Made by a program: the position numbers and the translations under genes. The notes below the pieces were generated by a model. It was not told where the DNA came from and ran no database searches. It saw only the letters and a list, made by a program, of their open reading frames with translations. A DNA stretch of 64,000 nucleotides from Knoxdaviesia capensis. Taxonomy: Eukaryota > Ascomycota > Sordariomycetes > Microascales > Gondwanamycetaceae. Positions 45,093 through 56,513 of the stretch are shown piece by piece. Numbering within the stretch: the first letter of the stretch is position 1; each line of letters starts with the position of its first letter. The stretch spans positions 62,001-126,000 of the forward strand of contig LNGK01000001.1 of assembly GCA_001510575.1 (NCBI GenBank), in the 5' to 3' direction.

Positions 45093-48000
45093 ATGTCCGA
45101 CTCGCCCTCTCCGCCTCCGGCCAGCCTGCTGGTTCTGTCGCCCGACCCCGAAGTTGACTACGAGGACGACGTGAATAACCAAATTCACAACGAGTCTTCG
45201 CCGCTGCTTTCCAGCTCCGCCGCCACCCCGAGATACGATGGCGAAGATGATGACCGGCGGGCCGGCTCGATTACCGAAGAGGGCACCTCCACAGCCACCA
45301 AGCGGCCGTTGTCTCGCTCATCCCTTCCGTCCATCATCGCCATCACGCTGCTTGCCGTGCTCACCGTCTGTGTGATCGTCGGCGCGTTCTTGCTGCCAGC
45401 CTCCGTTGAGCAGTACGCAAAGGAGGCTGCCGTGCTAGAGCCGACCAACCTGTCGCTGGAGTCGATTACCGCCGACGGCATCCGCGCGCGGATCCAGGCC
45501 AACTTCCACCTCGACAGCTCGCGGGTCAGTGACAACACCGCTCGCCGCGTGGGCATGTGGTCCACGTGGCTGGTGCGCCACCTTGGCACGCAGACCACCC
45601 GCGTGGCTGTATACCTGCCGGACTTTGGCAACGTCCTTCTCGGCGAGACGGTGCTCCCGCCGCTGGACCTCTCGATTGTCGACGGCCAAGTCAACGCCCT
45701 GGATTTTGTTGCCGATGTCCAGCCCGGCGATCCCGACGGCTTCCGCTCGATTGCCAACAAGTGGCTGACGGGCGACCTTGCTTCGCTGCGCCTTACCGGA
45801 AAACTCAACCTTGCGCTCCGGTCCGGCTTCATTCCGCTCGGCACTCATTCGGTGGTGGAATCTCTTGTTGTTGAAGGTCAATCTCTCTACGATTCTTTTG
45901 CGTCTCTGTATATGGGCAAGAAGTATTTTGCATGAAAGGCACTACAAAAAAATGAAGTCATGTTAGATATCTCTTGCTTTTTCAAGGATGGCTCACATGT
46001 GTGACCAGCATCTAACGCCCCTTTGACTCTTTCTGCTATTTCATCCCTGTCCTGGACCTTGCTTTCCAAGGGCCCAGCCTTGATGTAGTACTTCTTGTGC
46101 CATTCCTGCCCGATGAACCAGCAAACCAGCAAACAAGGGCGGAAGAGCAAACATTGCTAACGTGTTGTGTCTGAACATCTAGCCCATGACATCCCTTCCA
46201 TGCCAGCCTTCAACATTTCGCGTCTGAATTTCCAAGAGGTTCCCGTGCCCGGCTCAGACCGTCTGGCTGTTGGCGCCGAGGTGTCGATCATGTCGTACAA
46301 TGCCCACCCTATTCAGCTTGACATTCCCACCCTGGCGTTTGACGTGCTGATCCCCAACTGTGGTGATTCCGATCCCTATATTCTCGTGGCCCATGCTACC
46401 ACCAAGCCTGTCTCAGTCAAGCCGCGCTCCGACGTCGAAGTTGATGCTACCGGATACATCCAGGAGATCCCCAAGGCTTTGCTGGACATGTGCCCCAACA
46501 CTAAGAACTCGCCGCTGGACCGCTTCTTGAAACAGTACATGCACGGTGAAGACGCGGTGGTGTTTGTGCGCGGCAGCCAGAAGTCGACCGGCGATGGCAC
46601 GCCCGACTGGGTCGGCCAGATCATCTCGGAAATTACCGTGCCGGTGCCGTTCCCCGGCCGGTCGTTTGACAACCTGATCAAGGAGTTCTCGCTCTCCGAC
46701 GTCAACTTCGAGCTGCCGTCGCCCGACGCCGACCTGGACTCGCCAGAGGCGAACCCCATGGTGTCCGGCACCATCAAGGTGCTTGCCGTCCTCCCGCAGG
46801 AACTCAACCTCGACGTCAACGTCACCAGCCTGCTGGCACGGGCCGATGTGTTCCACCGGGGCAAGAAGATGGGCGAGCTGAACCTGAAGAAGTGGCAGAA
46901 GGCCACGTCGGAGCGGGTTCCCGACCCGGACTCGCCCGACAGCGATCTCCTGCTGATCGAGTCGCGCATTGATGATGCGCCGCTGAACATCACCGACGGC
47001 GACGTGTTCTCGGATGTGCTGCAGAGGTTGATCTTTGGCGGCAAGGACGTGCTGCTCAAGGTCAAGGCCAACGTCGACGTCCAGGTCACCACGGTGCTGG
47101 GCGACTTGGTGCTGAAGGATGTGCCTGCGGAAGGCAAGATTCCAGTAAAACGTCCGTCGATATTCTAAGCCTCTCCGTTTCTTTTTCTCTTTTCTTTTTC
47201 GGTTTTTTCTCTAGACTGTGTGCTTCCTTGAAGTCTTTTCATATTGGTCTGACGACTTGTTGTTTCTTTTGTTTTTTTGTCTTTACGTATCATGGATGTA
47301 TGCAGTCTGTCATTACGAGGAGTTTCTCTTCCTGTTTTTCTTTTTCTTTTTGACTATTCTTTAAAAAAACGAGAAACATGCTCTTAAACCAAAAAAACCC
47401 AAAAACAAGCACTCCTTAGCTAACGTCTCGTTCTCCCTGTTGTAGCGTTGCCTACGGGTTTACTAGAAGGCGGCCTTACCCCGCAGGTCGGCAGCGTGAA
47501 GATCACCGAGACGACAGCGGACTCGCTGACCCTGGAAGCGCTGGTCAACATCACCAATCCGACGCCGTACACGGCAACAATCCCGTACATCAACGTGCAC
47601 GTGTACAAGAACGGCACGCGGCTGGGCGAGGCGTACGCGACGGATCTGCGGATCGTGGCGGGCAACAACACGAACCTGAAGGTCGGGGCACGGTGGAGTC
47701 CGGCGGCCGGCGGCGCCAAGGCCCGGGTGGTGGGGCGCGACCTCATCTCGCAGTACATCTCCGGCTTCAACACCACGATCGATGCCAAGACCCACGCGGG
47801 GAGCGTGCCGGCGGTGCCGCTGATTGGCAGCGCGCTCTCGCACATCACCATCACGGTGCCGGCGCCCAAGCTGAGTCTCCCGGGCAGCGACGACGACGAC
47901 GGCGACGAGCCGGAGCCGGACGAGCCGGAGTCCGGCGAGTCTGGGCGGTTCATCCGCGACGCAACGTTCCACGTGATCTCGTCGACGGCGACGTTCACGC

Positions 48001-48308
48001 TGGCGTCGCCGTTCGAGTTCAACACGGTGTACCTGGACGCGGTCAACGCGACGGCGTTCTACAACCACACGGCGCCGGTCGGGGTGATCCGCTACGCCAC
48101 GCCGTTTGCGGCGCCGCCGGGGCTGACGACCACGCCGCGGCTGCCGGTCGATTGGTCGGTTGGCTCGGTCGGGTACGATGCGGTGCGGCGCGCGCTGGGC
48201 GGCACGCTGATGCTGGATGCGCGGGCCAATGCGACGATTCGCATCGGCGCGTTTGCCGAGACGGTGTGGTATGTTGGCCAGGGTATTGGGGCGTCGATCC
48301 GGATATGA
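45093..48308 (+). CDS. Large single-pass membrane protein, DUF3712 type (yeast YLR173W/Tag1-like)
   Basis: Exons are 45093-45876, 46183-47151 and 47446-48308 (871 residues). An acidic cytosolic N-terminus is followed by one membrane helix (about residues 77-98, ending VCVIVGAFLLP). A long lumenal part of repeated beta-rich, LEA-like domains follows, with Asn-x-Ser/Thr sites (PTNLSLES, FNISRLNF, NVTSL, NNTNL). An Asp/Glu/Pro-rich acidic stretch lies in the third exon. Fungal proteins of this shape include yeast YLR173W, a vacuolar membrane protein linked to ending autophagy, so a vacuolar place is likely; this is homology by architecture only. The two introns are long (306 and 294 bases) and both use GTC donors (GTCAAT, GTCCGT), so their edges are less certain. 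Confidence 0.75.
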
Positions 48309-49137
48309 GGATCTTGTAACATTCTTTGTGTTTGTGTTTTCTCAGATTGCATGTGCGGGTGGTTGTCTTTCATCTTCTTTTTTTCTTATACCGGCTGGGC
48401 TTGGGAGTACCGGGAGGCTTTTGCTTTGGAGGGTGTGAACTCCCCCTTCTCTCTTTCAGATTTAGAGAGATACTTTCGTTTCGTTTGGGCTCTGCTTTTT
48501 TTTCCTAGATTACATATGATCGGACGCAAGTTATGGTGCTTCATTTTCCACGTTAGCCAGCGGAAGTTCAAGTATATCTTATGCTATTAATACACGTGTA
48601 CAACTTCCACTGCCCCCTCTCTCTCGGAGTATGTCTCTCGTGGTTGGCGATTGAAGGGGCCGATAGGGTTAAACCCCATGATTGGGATGTATAGGGTTTA
48701 ACCTGCGACGTTTAGCCGGACTTGTACCGCTGAATCACGGGCATTGGCGTGGGGAGCTTTTTCGGCGAGCTTGGTTTGCTTTCTGGAATCTTAAATCTTC
48801 CCACACAGCTTTTCCTAGGAGCAATTTCGCCTCTCACAATTGATTCTTCTGCAGACCAACTGTCTTCTTGAATCTGTCTTAGTTTGCCGTTCCTTTGAGG
48901 TTCCTACTATATCCATCGTTCCGCGAGCGTGGACTTACAGCCACACCCGCGATTTCTTTTTTCCCGCACGCGACTTTCCACGCGAGAACGCTGTGACATC
49001 ATCACCGACCACGCGCTTCCCTTTCTGTGTGTAGACACACACGTCCGATCGGCGATCCCGCACTTTGCACAGCTGCGCAAACAAGCAAACACACACTCAT
49101 TCCCACATTCCCACATTCGCACACATACACACACGCA
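48309..49137. other. Intergenic with paired GGGTTTAACC-like motifs
   Basis: This is the 3' side of the DUF3712 gene and the promoter of the small membrane-protein gene. At 48664-48677 and 48692-48703 lie TAGGGTTAAACCCC and TAGGGTTTAACC, two near-palindromic telobox-like motifs 28 bases apart. A (CACA) run precedes the start at 49138. Confidence 0.5.
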
Positions 49138-49311
49138 ATGGCCAAGCCCCAGCTCTCAATCTACGGCTACTCGCAGCGCCGCCGGCTGCCAGCGGTGCTG
49201 GTGTACGGCTGGGTGGCCGGGTTCTTCGTCATCCTGTTCATCGTGTGGTACTTCCTCTCGGTCGAGCAGCCGGCGCGCCTGGCGGTGCCGGTGAAGCCGC
49301 CGGTGGCGTGA
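49138..49311 (+). CDS. Small single-pass membrane protein (57 residues), unrecognised
   Basis: The protein is MAKPQLSIYGYSQRRRLPAV, one hydrophobic helix (about residues 21-41, WVAGFFVILFIVWYF), and a short Pro/Val-rich tail. The RRR before the helix predicts a cytosolic N-terminus or, alternatively, a mitochondrial inner-membrane orientation. The ATG is preceded by a clean A/C-rich leader (CACACGCAATGG), and the codon use is GC-rich like the neighbouring genes. I do not recognise the family. Because of its size it would be missed by many gene finders. Confidence 0.5.
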   Translation: MAKPQLSIYGYSQRRRLPAVLVYGWVAGFFVILFIVWYFLSVEQPARLAVPVKPPVA

Positions 49312-49955
49312 TTCGGGGCCAGCGGCCGCGGCGCAGCGGGTTCGGGGGTGGCGCGCGGGGCTCGCGGGCCGCGGCTGGGCCGGGAGGGTTGTGGGGCGCG
49401 CGGAGGTCGCTTTGCAGTACGGCGTGGTTGGCTGGGTGTGTTTGATGTGTGTTGATTAGGAGGATGCGAGTACACTGTACACTTTTGGACCAGGTAATAA
49501 TACTCATAATATATCACGCTTACGACTCTACCATCGTGTTACCCGACATGGCCGTGGCAGACTACTGAGAAGACCACTACGGCAAAGGCTACGAGGCATA
49601 CCACAGCGGAGATAGACACAGCTCTCTCGGGCTGAGGAACGGACATGATCACGAAACGTGGGGAGAGTCCAGGAGGACGGGTAGCCCGGCCCGGCCTCAT
49701 GCCGACTTACCTCCGACCTGCGGGATAAACCAACATGCCCTCACAGGACATGTAGTCCACACCCTGCAGGAAAGAAAAAAGAAAAGGATGTGCAGAGAGA
49801 TAGAGAGAACTGAGAAGTGTCAGCAAAAGAAAAAAAAAATCCACATTGAAGAGTCGTAGCATACTCGAAAAAGAAGAAGGTCATGCACCTTTATATGGTT
49901 TGTTCTCCTCCCCCCCCAATAACATCCACCCTTTTCCACCTGCGGCCAATCCGCT
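49312..49955. other. Intergenic between small membrane protein and snu66
   Basis: Mostly 3' UTRs of the two flanking genes. It includes a possible minus-strand micro-ORF that is listed separately. Confidence 0.45.
49539..49646 (-). CDS. Possible 35-residue membrane micro-ORF
   Basis: A minus-strand frame beginning MSVPQPERAVSIS, then a 17-residue hydrophobic stretch rich in Val (AVVCLVAFAVVVFSVVC), and stopping at TAA (49541-49539). A donor-like GTAAGT upstream (about 49705) hints that it may be the last exon of a small spliced gene, but the phases I tried do not join cleanly. It could be chance. Confidence 0.2.
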   Translation of the reverse strand: MSVPQPERAVSISAVVCLVAFAVVVFSVVCHGHVG

Positions 49956-52063
49956 CTAGCCCAGCCGCACACCGGCCTCCCGGCGCTTCTTCAGCTGGTG
50001 CGCGGTAACCGAGCTCATGCCGACGTTCTGGCTGGCATCCAGCATGGACTGCGACTCGCGGCGCTGCTCCTCGGCAATCTTCTTGAGCCGGGCCTCGACC
50101 TTGCCCTTGCCGGACCCTTTGCCGTGGAAGGCGTGGCTCAGGTGCTTGAAGGCCTCCTTCGCGTTCAGCCGCCGCCCGTCGTCGTCGTGGTACTGCAGGT
50201 CGAACGTCGGCACGAACTCGCGGCTGAACAGCTCGGCCATCTTGCGCGACTGCTGCGTGTCGCGCGCCGTGTTCTGCTGCCGCGCCCACTCCTCGCGCTC
50301 GCGCATCGACATGCGGTCGAGGCGGCCGCTCGCCCGCTCGCGCTCGCGCTGGTGCCGCGCCGTCTCCTCCAGGTCGTCCTCCATGCGCTTCTTCTTCGCC
50401 AGGAACTCCGCCTTGCGCCGGTGCGCGTCGTGCACTTCGACGCTGTTGGTTTCCTTGAGGATGCCGCGCTCGCGGAGCAGCGAGAGCGCCGACCCCATGC
50501 TGTGCGAGATGGTCTTCTCCTGCAGGAGGTCGTCTTCCTCGGGTTCGTCGTTGGCGATCTCGCCGTCGTCGCGGGGCTCCGTGTCGCGGGGCTCCGTGTC
50601 AAGGGTAACTTCAACGTCGTCGTCTCCGCCGGCTCGGACCCGGCCCATGAAGTCATCGAGATCCATCGCGGTGTCGGGAGCCTCCGAGGTCGCTTTTCTT
50701 CTCCGCGCCTTGCGCTCGTCGTCAGCCGGCGCCGATATACCCGAGATGAACTCAGACACTTCTCCGATCACAAGGCCTGCCGGCTCGTCGTCTTCTGGTG
50801 ACCGGTTCCCCTCGGTATTCTCCTGCTCGTCCTCCGCCTTCAACTGGCGGGCAATGTCCTCGGGGCGCATCTTCTTGCGTTTCTTCAATGCGAGTCTGCG
50901 TTGTGCTGAGAGGGCGGTCTGGAGATCGTCGTCGTCGTTCAGGTTGGCGTCGGCCGACTTGCGTTTCTTGGGCGCGGGGACTCCGGCAAGGGTATCAACA
51001 TCCATCGACGAAGCTTCGGGCTGCTCCGCCGAGATATCTGGGAGGGGGAAGATGTCGTCTTCATCGTCGGCCTTGCGTCTCGTCGACTTGGCCTTCTTGT
51101 TCTTCTTAGGCTTTTTGACTTTGATTTCCGAAATATCGAGGTAATCCGAGCCGAGCTTCGAGTCCACTGGAGAGGAGAGACATCCCAATGTTAGCTATGC
51201 ACGTAGACAAGACGGGATGAAAAAAAAAAAGGCATACCAATATCATCAAGCGACACCTGCTCGCGGTCGGCCTTCTTGTCACCAGCATCCAGCATAGCCG
51301 ACAGCTCAGCAACGGCGCCATTGGCATCCAACGTGAACTTATTCGCCGCCTTGCCGTAGATCTCCTCGTCGTACTTGGACAGCACGCCCTGAGTAGTCGA
51401 GTCGTCCATGTCCATCGGATTGTACGCCGGCTTCTTCTTCTTCAGCTCGAGCCGTTCGTGCAGCTTCTCCGACTCGCGCAGCTCAGCGTTCTCGAGCTCG
51501 TCGCCGTCCTCGTCGTCGTCGCTGCGGCCGATGGCGGCGTCCTTCAGCGTGAGGATCTGCTCGCTGCCGTCGGCGCCCAAACTGTCTAGGTCGTGCGCTA
51601 CCTTGATGCCCGCCAGGTCCCTGGCCGTGTACTGCAGGGCGGCGGCGGCCTGCGCCTCGGCCTCCGCCAGCTCCTGCTCGAGCTTGCGGGCCTTGTCGAT
51701 CTTCTTCTGCCGTTTCTTCTGCCCCAGGAGCCACGCCTTGGCATCGCCCGCGTCCTCGGCGTCGCCCAGCCCCGTGCCGGTGAGCCGCGCGTGGCGCTGC
51801 GCGGCGTCGCGGGCTTTCTTGATCGCCGCCGTGCGCTCGTCGCGCTTCCGCCGCGCAATCTCGCCCTCCGTGTACTGCTTGTAGTTGTCGTACGACTCGG
51901 CTTCGCGCTGCTCGAGCGTGTTTCCCGGCGTGTTGTTACTGTTGTCGTCGTCCGAGTCAGAGCCTGCGGCTGCGGGCGGCGGTGCCGCGCCCGGAACCGG
52001 CAGCGGCTGCAGGCCCATCGACACGCGGATGCGGTTCGCTTCTTCAATCGCTGCGGCATCCAT
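49956..52063 (-). CDS. snu66: U4/U6.U5 tri-snRNP protein Snu66/SART1
   Basis: Exons are 51238-52063 and 49956-51166 (678 residues). It begins MDAAAIEEANRIRVSMGLQPLP, the SART1 start, and is highly charged throughout, with long Lys/Glu/Asp coiled coils. Conserved blocks are YDEEIYGK, GLVIGEVSEFISGI, MGSALSLLRERGIL and the C-terminal FKHLSHAFHGKGSGKGKVEARLKKI. The protein joins the tri-snRNP in the nucleus and is needed for spliceosome activation. A Hub1-binding HIND element is known in this family near the N-terminus; I did not locate one with confidence. A small duplicated TEPRD unit occurs in the acidic region (near 50575-50605). The length is shorter than human SART1 but usual for ascomycetes. 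Confidence 0.93.
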
Positions 52064-52885
52064 GGTGGGCAGAAATATTGGCGGTGTAGTGCGGTGATAA
52101 ATGAGAGGAGAAACACACAAGATGCGGTGGTGTGGTTGATGGAAAGATGTGAAGTGAGGTTGAGGAGAAATAAAACAGAAAGCAAACGGCGATGCAGACC
52201 TCAGGCCAAAAGAGAAAAAAAAAGATACCAGCCCGGTATCATCACGTGACCCAGAGTCCCCACCGTACTTTTTCTGCCCAATTTTACCGACTATAAAAAC
52301 ATCCTCCAAAAATTTTCCTGTGATCTTTTCTTCCTCCTTTTTTCTTCTTCTTTCTCAACCACGGATTTGTGCTCACCAGTCCGCCCACTGCAGGGTCTCT
52401 CGCTTTCTGCTCGCAGAAGGAAAAGAGTCTTGTCGGTTGGGTGTTTTTAGATTGGTGCAGCATGCTCGATCGTTCCCATGGAGCCACCAATATTCCCATG
52501 GTGTCTATTTTCCGATCGACAGGTCCCAGAACGAAGAAAACTCTCTCGATTTCCGGCGGAGATTCCTTCTGGTCTTCTTTACTCCTGCGTGCTTCGCGGT
52601 GCTGTTCGCCCGTCAAACGGCTGAACGTGCCCGGACGCCAGGGGGCTTGACGGAGGGCTGGAGTTGGATCTCCCCGGCGAGGAGCTGGAAAGCCACCATT
52701 ATTCCGAACCTTTTGTCCAAGATCGTCGATCTCTGAGGAGGAGGATAACCATGGTAAGGCTACATTACTGCTGCTGTTGGATCATGAAAAACAGGATTGT
52801 ATGAACACACGGATGGTCCTGAGCATAGGCTATAGATAGAGGGACAATATACATATGGAAGAGAACAAAATGAACGTAGACAGAT
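52064..52885. other. Intergenic between snu66 5' end and glucoamylase 3' end
   Basis: The snu66 promoter and the glucoamylase 3' UTR. A plus-strand open frame (52320-52736) and a protein-like stretch in another frame (about 52655-52755, ending RRSLRRRITM before a GTAAGG) have no recognisable homology. A short undiscovered plus-strand gene cannot be ruled out. Confidence 0.4.
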
Positions 52886-55418
52886 CTACGACTGCCACTG
52901 GCCTTCGGCAATGACCGAGCCGTCGTCGGTTGCAGGCACGCTGAGCACCCGGTTGGCACCCGCCTCCCACGCCACCGACCCGTCGGCGTTTGCCACGATC
53001 AACTTGTACTGCACCGTGGCTCCCTGCCGGAACATCACATTGCCCGTCCACAATGGCGTGCTCTCGGAGTATAATGACGCATCGAGAGGCACCGCGCGCG
53101 CTGCATCCCACAGGCCCAGGTTGGGTGTGTCGCCAACCACCTTGACCGTTTGCCCCCACTTCGTTGCGACCGTCGCGTGGAAGGCCACCAGCACGAGCCG
53201 CGTGTCGCTGCAGCTCGGGCTGCCCAAACAGTAAGATCCCGCGACCGACAGGCCCCGGCAGGTTTGCGGTAGTGTCGCAGCCGCGGCGGCGGCGGTGGTG
53301 GTGTTCAGCCAGCCGGACGGCGCTGACCCCGAGCTGCGGGACGCTGCGGAGAGCAGCGCGGCGTACGACCAGGTCAGGTGGCTCGCCGACAGCGGAGCGC
53401 CGGTGATTCTGTCAAACTGCTCGGCCAGCGCGCCGTCCTCGGGCGTGTATGCGGCCACGACTTCAACTAGCTGGTTGGCGAACACGCGGGTTTCGTTGAG
53501 GATCGACTGGAAGGTTGGCGACGACCGCGGGTAGTTCCCGCCCGCCAGACCGGGGAGAATCGTATCGAAGAACGACTTCGCCGTCGACGTGACGTCTACG
53601 AAACCCTGTCGGTCCCAGGCAATCACGGCGTCGAATAACTGCTCGGCGGCAGCCAAAGTGGCGAGGTACCACGGGTGTCCGCCGTAGTAGATGTCTTCCG
53701 GATACCGGCCGATGGCGGTAGACTTGCCGACCGCTCCGTTCTTGTTGATGGCGTACACCGGCCAAAACGATTGCATCACGGTTATCAGGTTCGCCAGAGC
53801 CCGGTCGCTGCACGGCTGAAATGTTGAGCTGTCGCAGCCGGATGATGGATCGAAGAGGTGGATCGAAGTCAAGAGAGTGCTTGCGTCCAGCATGGATCTG
53901 TCGACAGCGGTGTTTTCTGGTTTGTCCAGAGAGTTGTGGTTAGAGTGTACTTCCATGTTCTTTTTTTTTTCTTTCTTTTTTTGCCTCGAAAACAAAAAAA
54001 AAAACAAAAAAAAAGAAAAAAAACCCCAGACAAAACTGAAGAGTAGACAGCTTCGCCAGAACTTACGGTGGGCAAGAATGCGGGCTGAAGGCGCATCCCA
54101 GTACGACTCCAGGAAGCACAAAATGTGCGGAGCCACCAGATCGCAGTTGGTGCAAGATGTGCCGAGCATAGTAGCAAGCTTGCTGCCCTCAATAAGAGCT
54201 GAACAAACACAGAAATGGTAAGCTGGTGATCATACATCACGGGGGAAAAAAAGGCGAAGACGAGAGGCTCTTACATCGATACTGGACAGCTGTGGTAAAG
54301 GACGAGCTGCCATGGACTTCCTCCCACAGATCAAAGGAGGTTGTGTTCCTGGATTGTGGCACTGGTTAAACCGACACACTCTCAGCACGGGCACCTTGAT
54401 CTCTTCTTACCAGTACTGGGCAACGTAGCCGAGGTCGTTCTGGATCAGCGGCCAGATGGTGCTGCGTAGGGTTTCCTTGGTGTTGACGCCGTTGTCGAGC
54501 TGCCACAGCACGTATTGAGACAGAGTAATGGCTCTGAGGGCTGGGCCGTCAGCCTGGGGGCGTCCTGTATTCCCGGATACGGGGGTTTAGTATTTGAAAA
54601 GGAAGTGAGCGGTGACAACAAGAAGGAGGGAAACTCACCCCACGGATCCTCGTACGGCTGCAGATCTACTTGGAACTTCGGCTCTCCAAGACCGGCTCCG
54701 TTGGCAAAATCCCCCGAGGGGTTTGTCAGGACTTGGAGTTGTTTCTGGGCAGTAATGTAGTCCTCAAGCAGGGGGAGGATTTCGTCTTTGGTGTCATTGG
54801 AAAGCAGTTCGACGAGCGTCTTGGTGACGAGGGCGGCATCGCGGGTCCAGGTGAAGAAGTCTGGAGTTGTGTTAGGGAGAGTGGACCGGGACAATCTCGT
54901 GAAGCACAACACTTTGGAAGAAAGAAAAATGGAAAAAAGAAAGGAAGAGAGAAGAAAACTCACAGTCGGGATCAACCTTCTGCGGAGACGCAATAATCAC
55001 GCCCGCCGCCGCTTCTCCGGCTCGACACCCAGCCGATCCAATGTTGCACAGCAGATTGCGGAAGGCAACCACCGACTCCTCGCGCAGGTACGTCTCGGCA
55101 CTCTGGGCGACCACGGCGCGTTTGTGCGATGTCCCGCGCCCCCACGACGGAGCGACGAGAAAGTGCAGGCCGTGGAAGGCAACGGCGCAGGCGGTCACGG
55201 TGGCGAGCGCCGGGCGGACGAATGCCCAGAGCCGGCGCCGGGTTGACGGTATACGGACGGGTTGTTGGGACTCTGCAAGCGGGTTAGTATGGGACGCGTG
55301 TGGAAGTGGTAGCATCCTTCGGGAGGATGTATATGCAGGCCCTACCTCTCGAAGAGGCCTCTTCATAGTCGACTTGGTGGTATCCCACCATAGGGGACTT
55401 TTCTGAGAGGGAGTCCAT
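52886..55418 (-). CDS. Glucoamylase (GH15 + CBM20) with N-terminal membrane anchor
   Basis: Exons are 55346-55418, 54964-55272, 54639-54860, 54411-54564, 54275-54348, 54067-54198 and 52886-53916 (664 residues). It should release glucose from starch ends. The GH15 core has FFTWTRDAALV, LGEPKFQVD, the catalytic acid in DLWEEVHGSSSF (Glu262, equivalent to A. niger Glu179) and the base in AEQFD (Glu487, equivalent to Glu400). The C-terminus is a CBM20 starch-binding domain (NLGLWDAARAVPL, TVQYKLIVANADGSVAWE). Instead of a normal signal peptide it has about 38 cytosolic residues, an RRR, then a helix at about 45-66, then a Lys-Arg (75-76) Kex2-type site. It is therefore either membrane-anchored or freed by Kex2. 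The linker is short. Intron 6 carries long homopolymers. Confidence 0.9.
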
Positions 55419-56234
55419 CAGGGAGTCAGTCGAGAGGATGAATCACGGGTATATATCACCAGAAGACAGGTGAAATCACGGTGATACAGAAAACGAGACA
55501 AGACGGACGGACACTTTACACACAGAACGATAATTACATCAAGACGGAGGAGATACCCTCAACTATATATATATACATAAAACAATCCCAAACACCGGCC
55601 ACAGATGTGGATTACCGGATGACCCAGAGAGAAAGACAGAAACGGCGCAAAAAGCATGTGGTCACCTGTGATACGTCCTCTGTTCAACAGTCGTCCCGAT
55701 GATCATGTGGCCCAACCAACGTTGGAGACAGGTGAAAGCCAGGTGTTTTGGAGGCGAAAAAAAAGAATAAAAGAATAAAAAGGGGGGAATACTCACTCTC
55801 TCACAACACTCACATGTAAACCCAGCAGCGTCATTGGAGAAGCCCACGCGTTTCAACCGAGATGGCCCGAATAAACGAGATGTGGTTTCTGGGGGATGTG
55901 AATATGCACTGCAACTGGACATATCTCGGTGGATTTATCGTCTCGTTTCGCCTTTTTTTTTCTTCTTTTTTTTCATTCCATCACAAAATATTGCTGGGGG
56001 ATGGAAGACGTCCGGGATGGCACGCGATGGTTGGCTGGGCCGGGGAAATTTGAGGGGAGATGGTGGGGAAAAAAAACGACCGATTCGAGGGTAGTAGTCC
56101 CGATCGGGGGAAGCCTTTTTGTTTTGATCCGGGGCTGCGCCGCGATGTGTGTGAGTTGGGGATGGGTGGGTGGGTGTGTTCTGCGGGTTGTGAGTGGATG
56201 AACATGGAACGATGGACTCGGTTTACACAGAACC

Positions 56235-56513
56235 ACGGCCAAGGTGGCTGAAGCTATCCGAGGAAGGTTCACATCCATCGAGGATGGACTCGATGAAACT
56301 GACGGCCGACCCGATAGAATCGACAGTCGGCTATACGCCTTTGACTCACGGTTAGAAACGATGGAAAACACGGCGACGAACCACTCGATAAAAGACCTCG
56401 ATGTCGGTTTTACCAAACGCAAGACTGCCATAGCTGGACGGCAAGCGCTTGTGAGCGAAACAGGACTATTGAAGTCTGGCCACGGCCCACGAAGCACAGA
56501 CTCGCCCAGATAG
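56235..56513 (+). pseudogene. Fragment of a coiled-coil protein (relic)
   Basis: One plus-strand frame reads AEAIRGRFTSIEDGLDETDG and then DRIDSRLYAFDSRLETMENTA. The heptad-like RxxxIDxRLxxxDxRLxxME pattern recalls a family of fungal coiled-coil proteins. There is no start context, and the frame upstream is closed by a stop. It is probably a degraded remnant, though chance is possible. Confidence 0.25.

Noticed and set aside
52886..53916. Suspected loss of the catalytic base in the glucoamylase, because GEQLSARD of A. niger reads GAPLSASH here
   Set aside because: By A. niger numbering the base Glu400 is in SEQYD, which is AEQFD here. The Glu is kept; the changed Glu is not catalytic.
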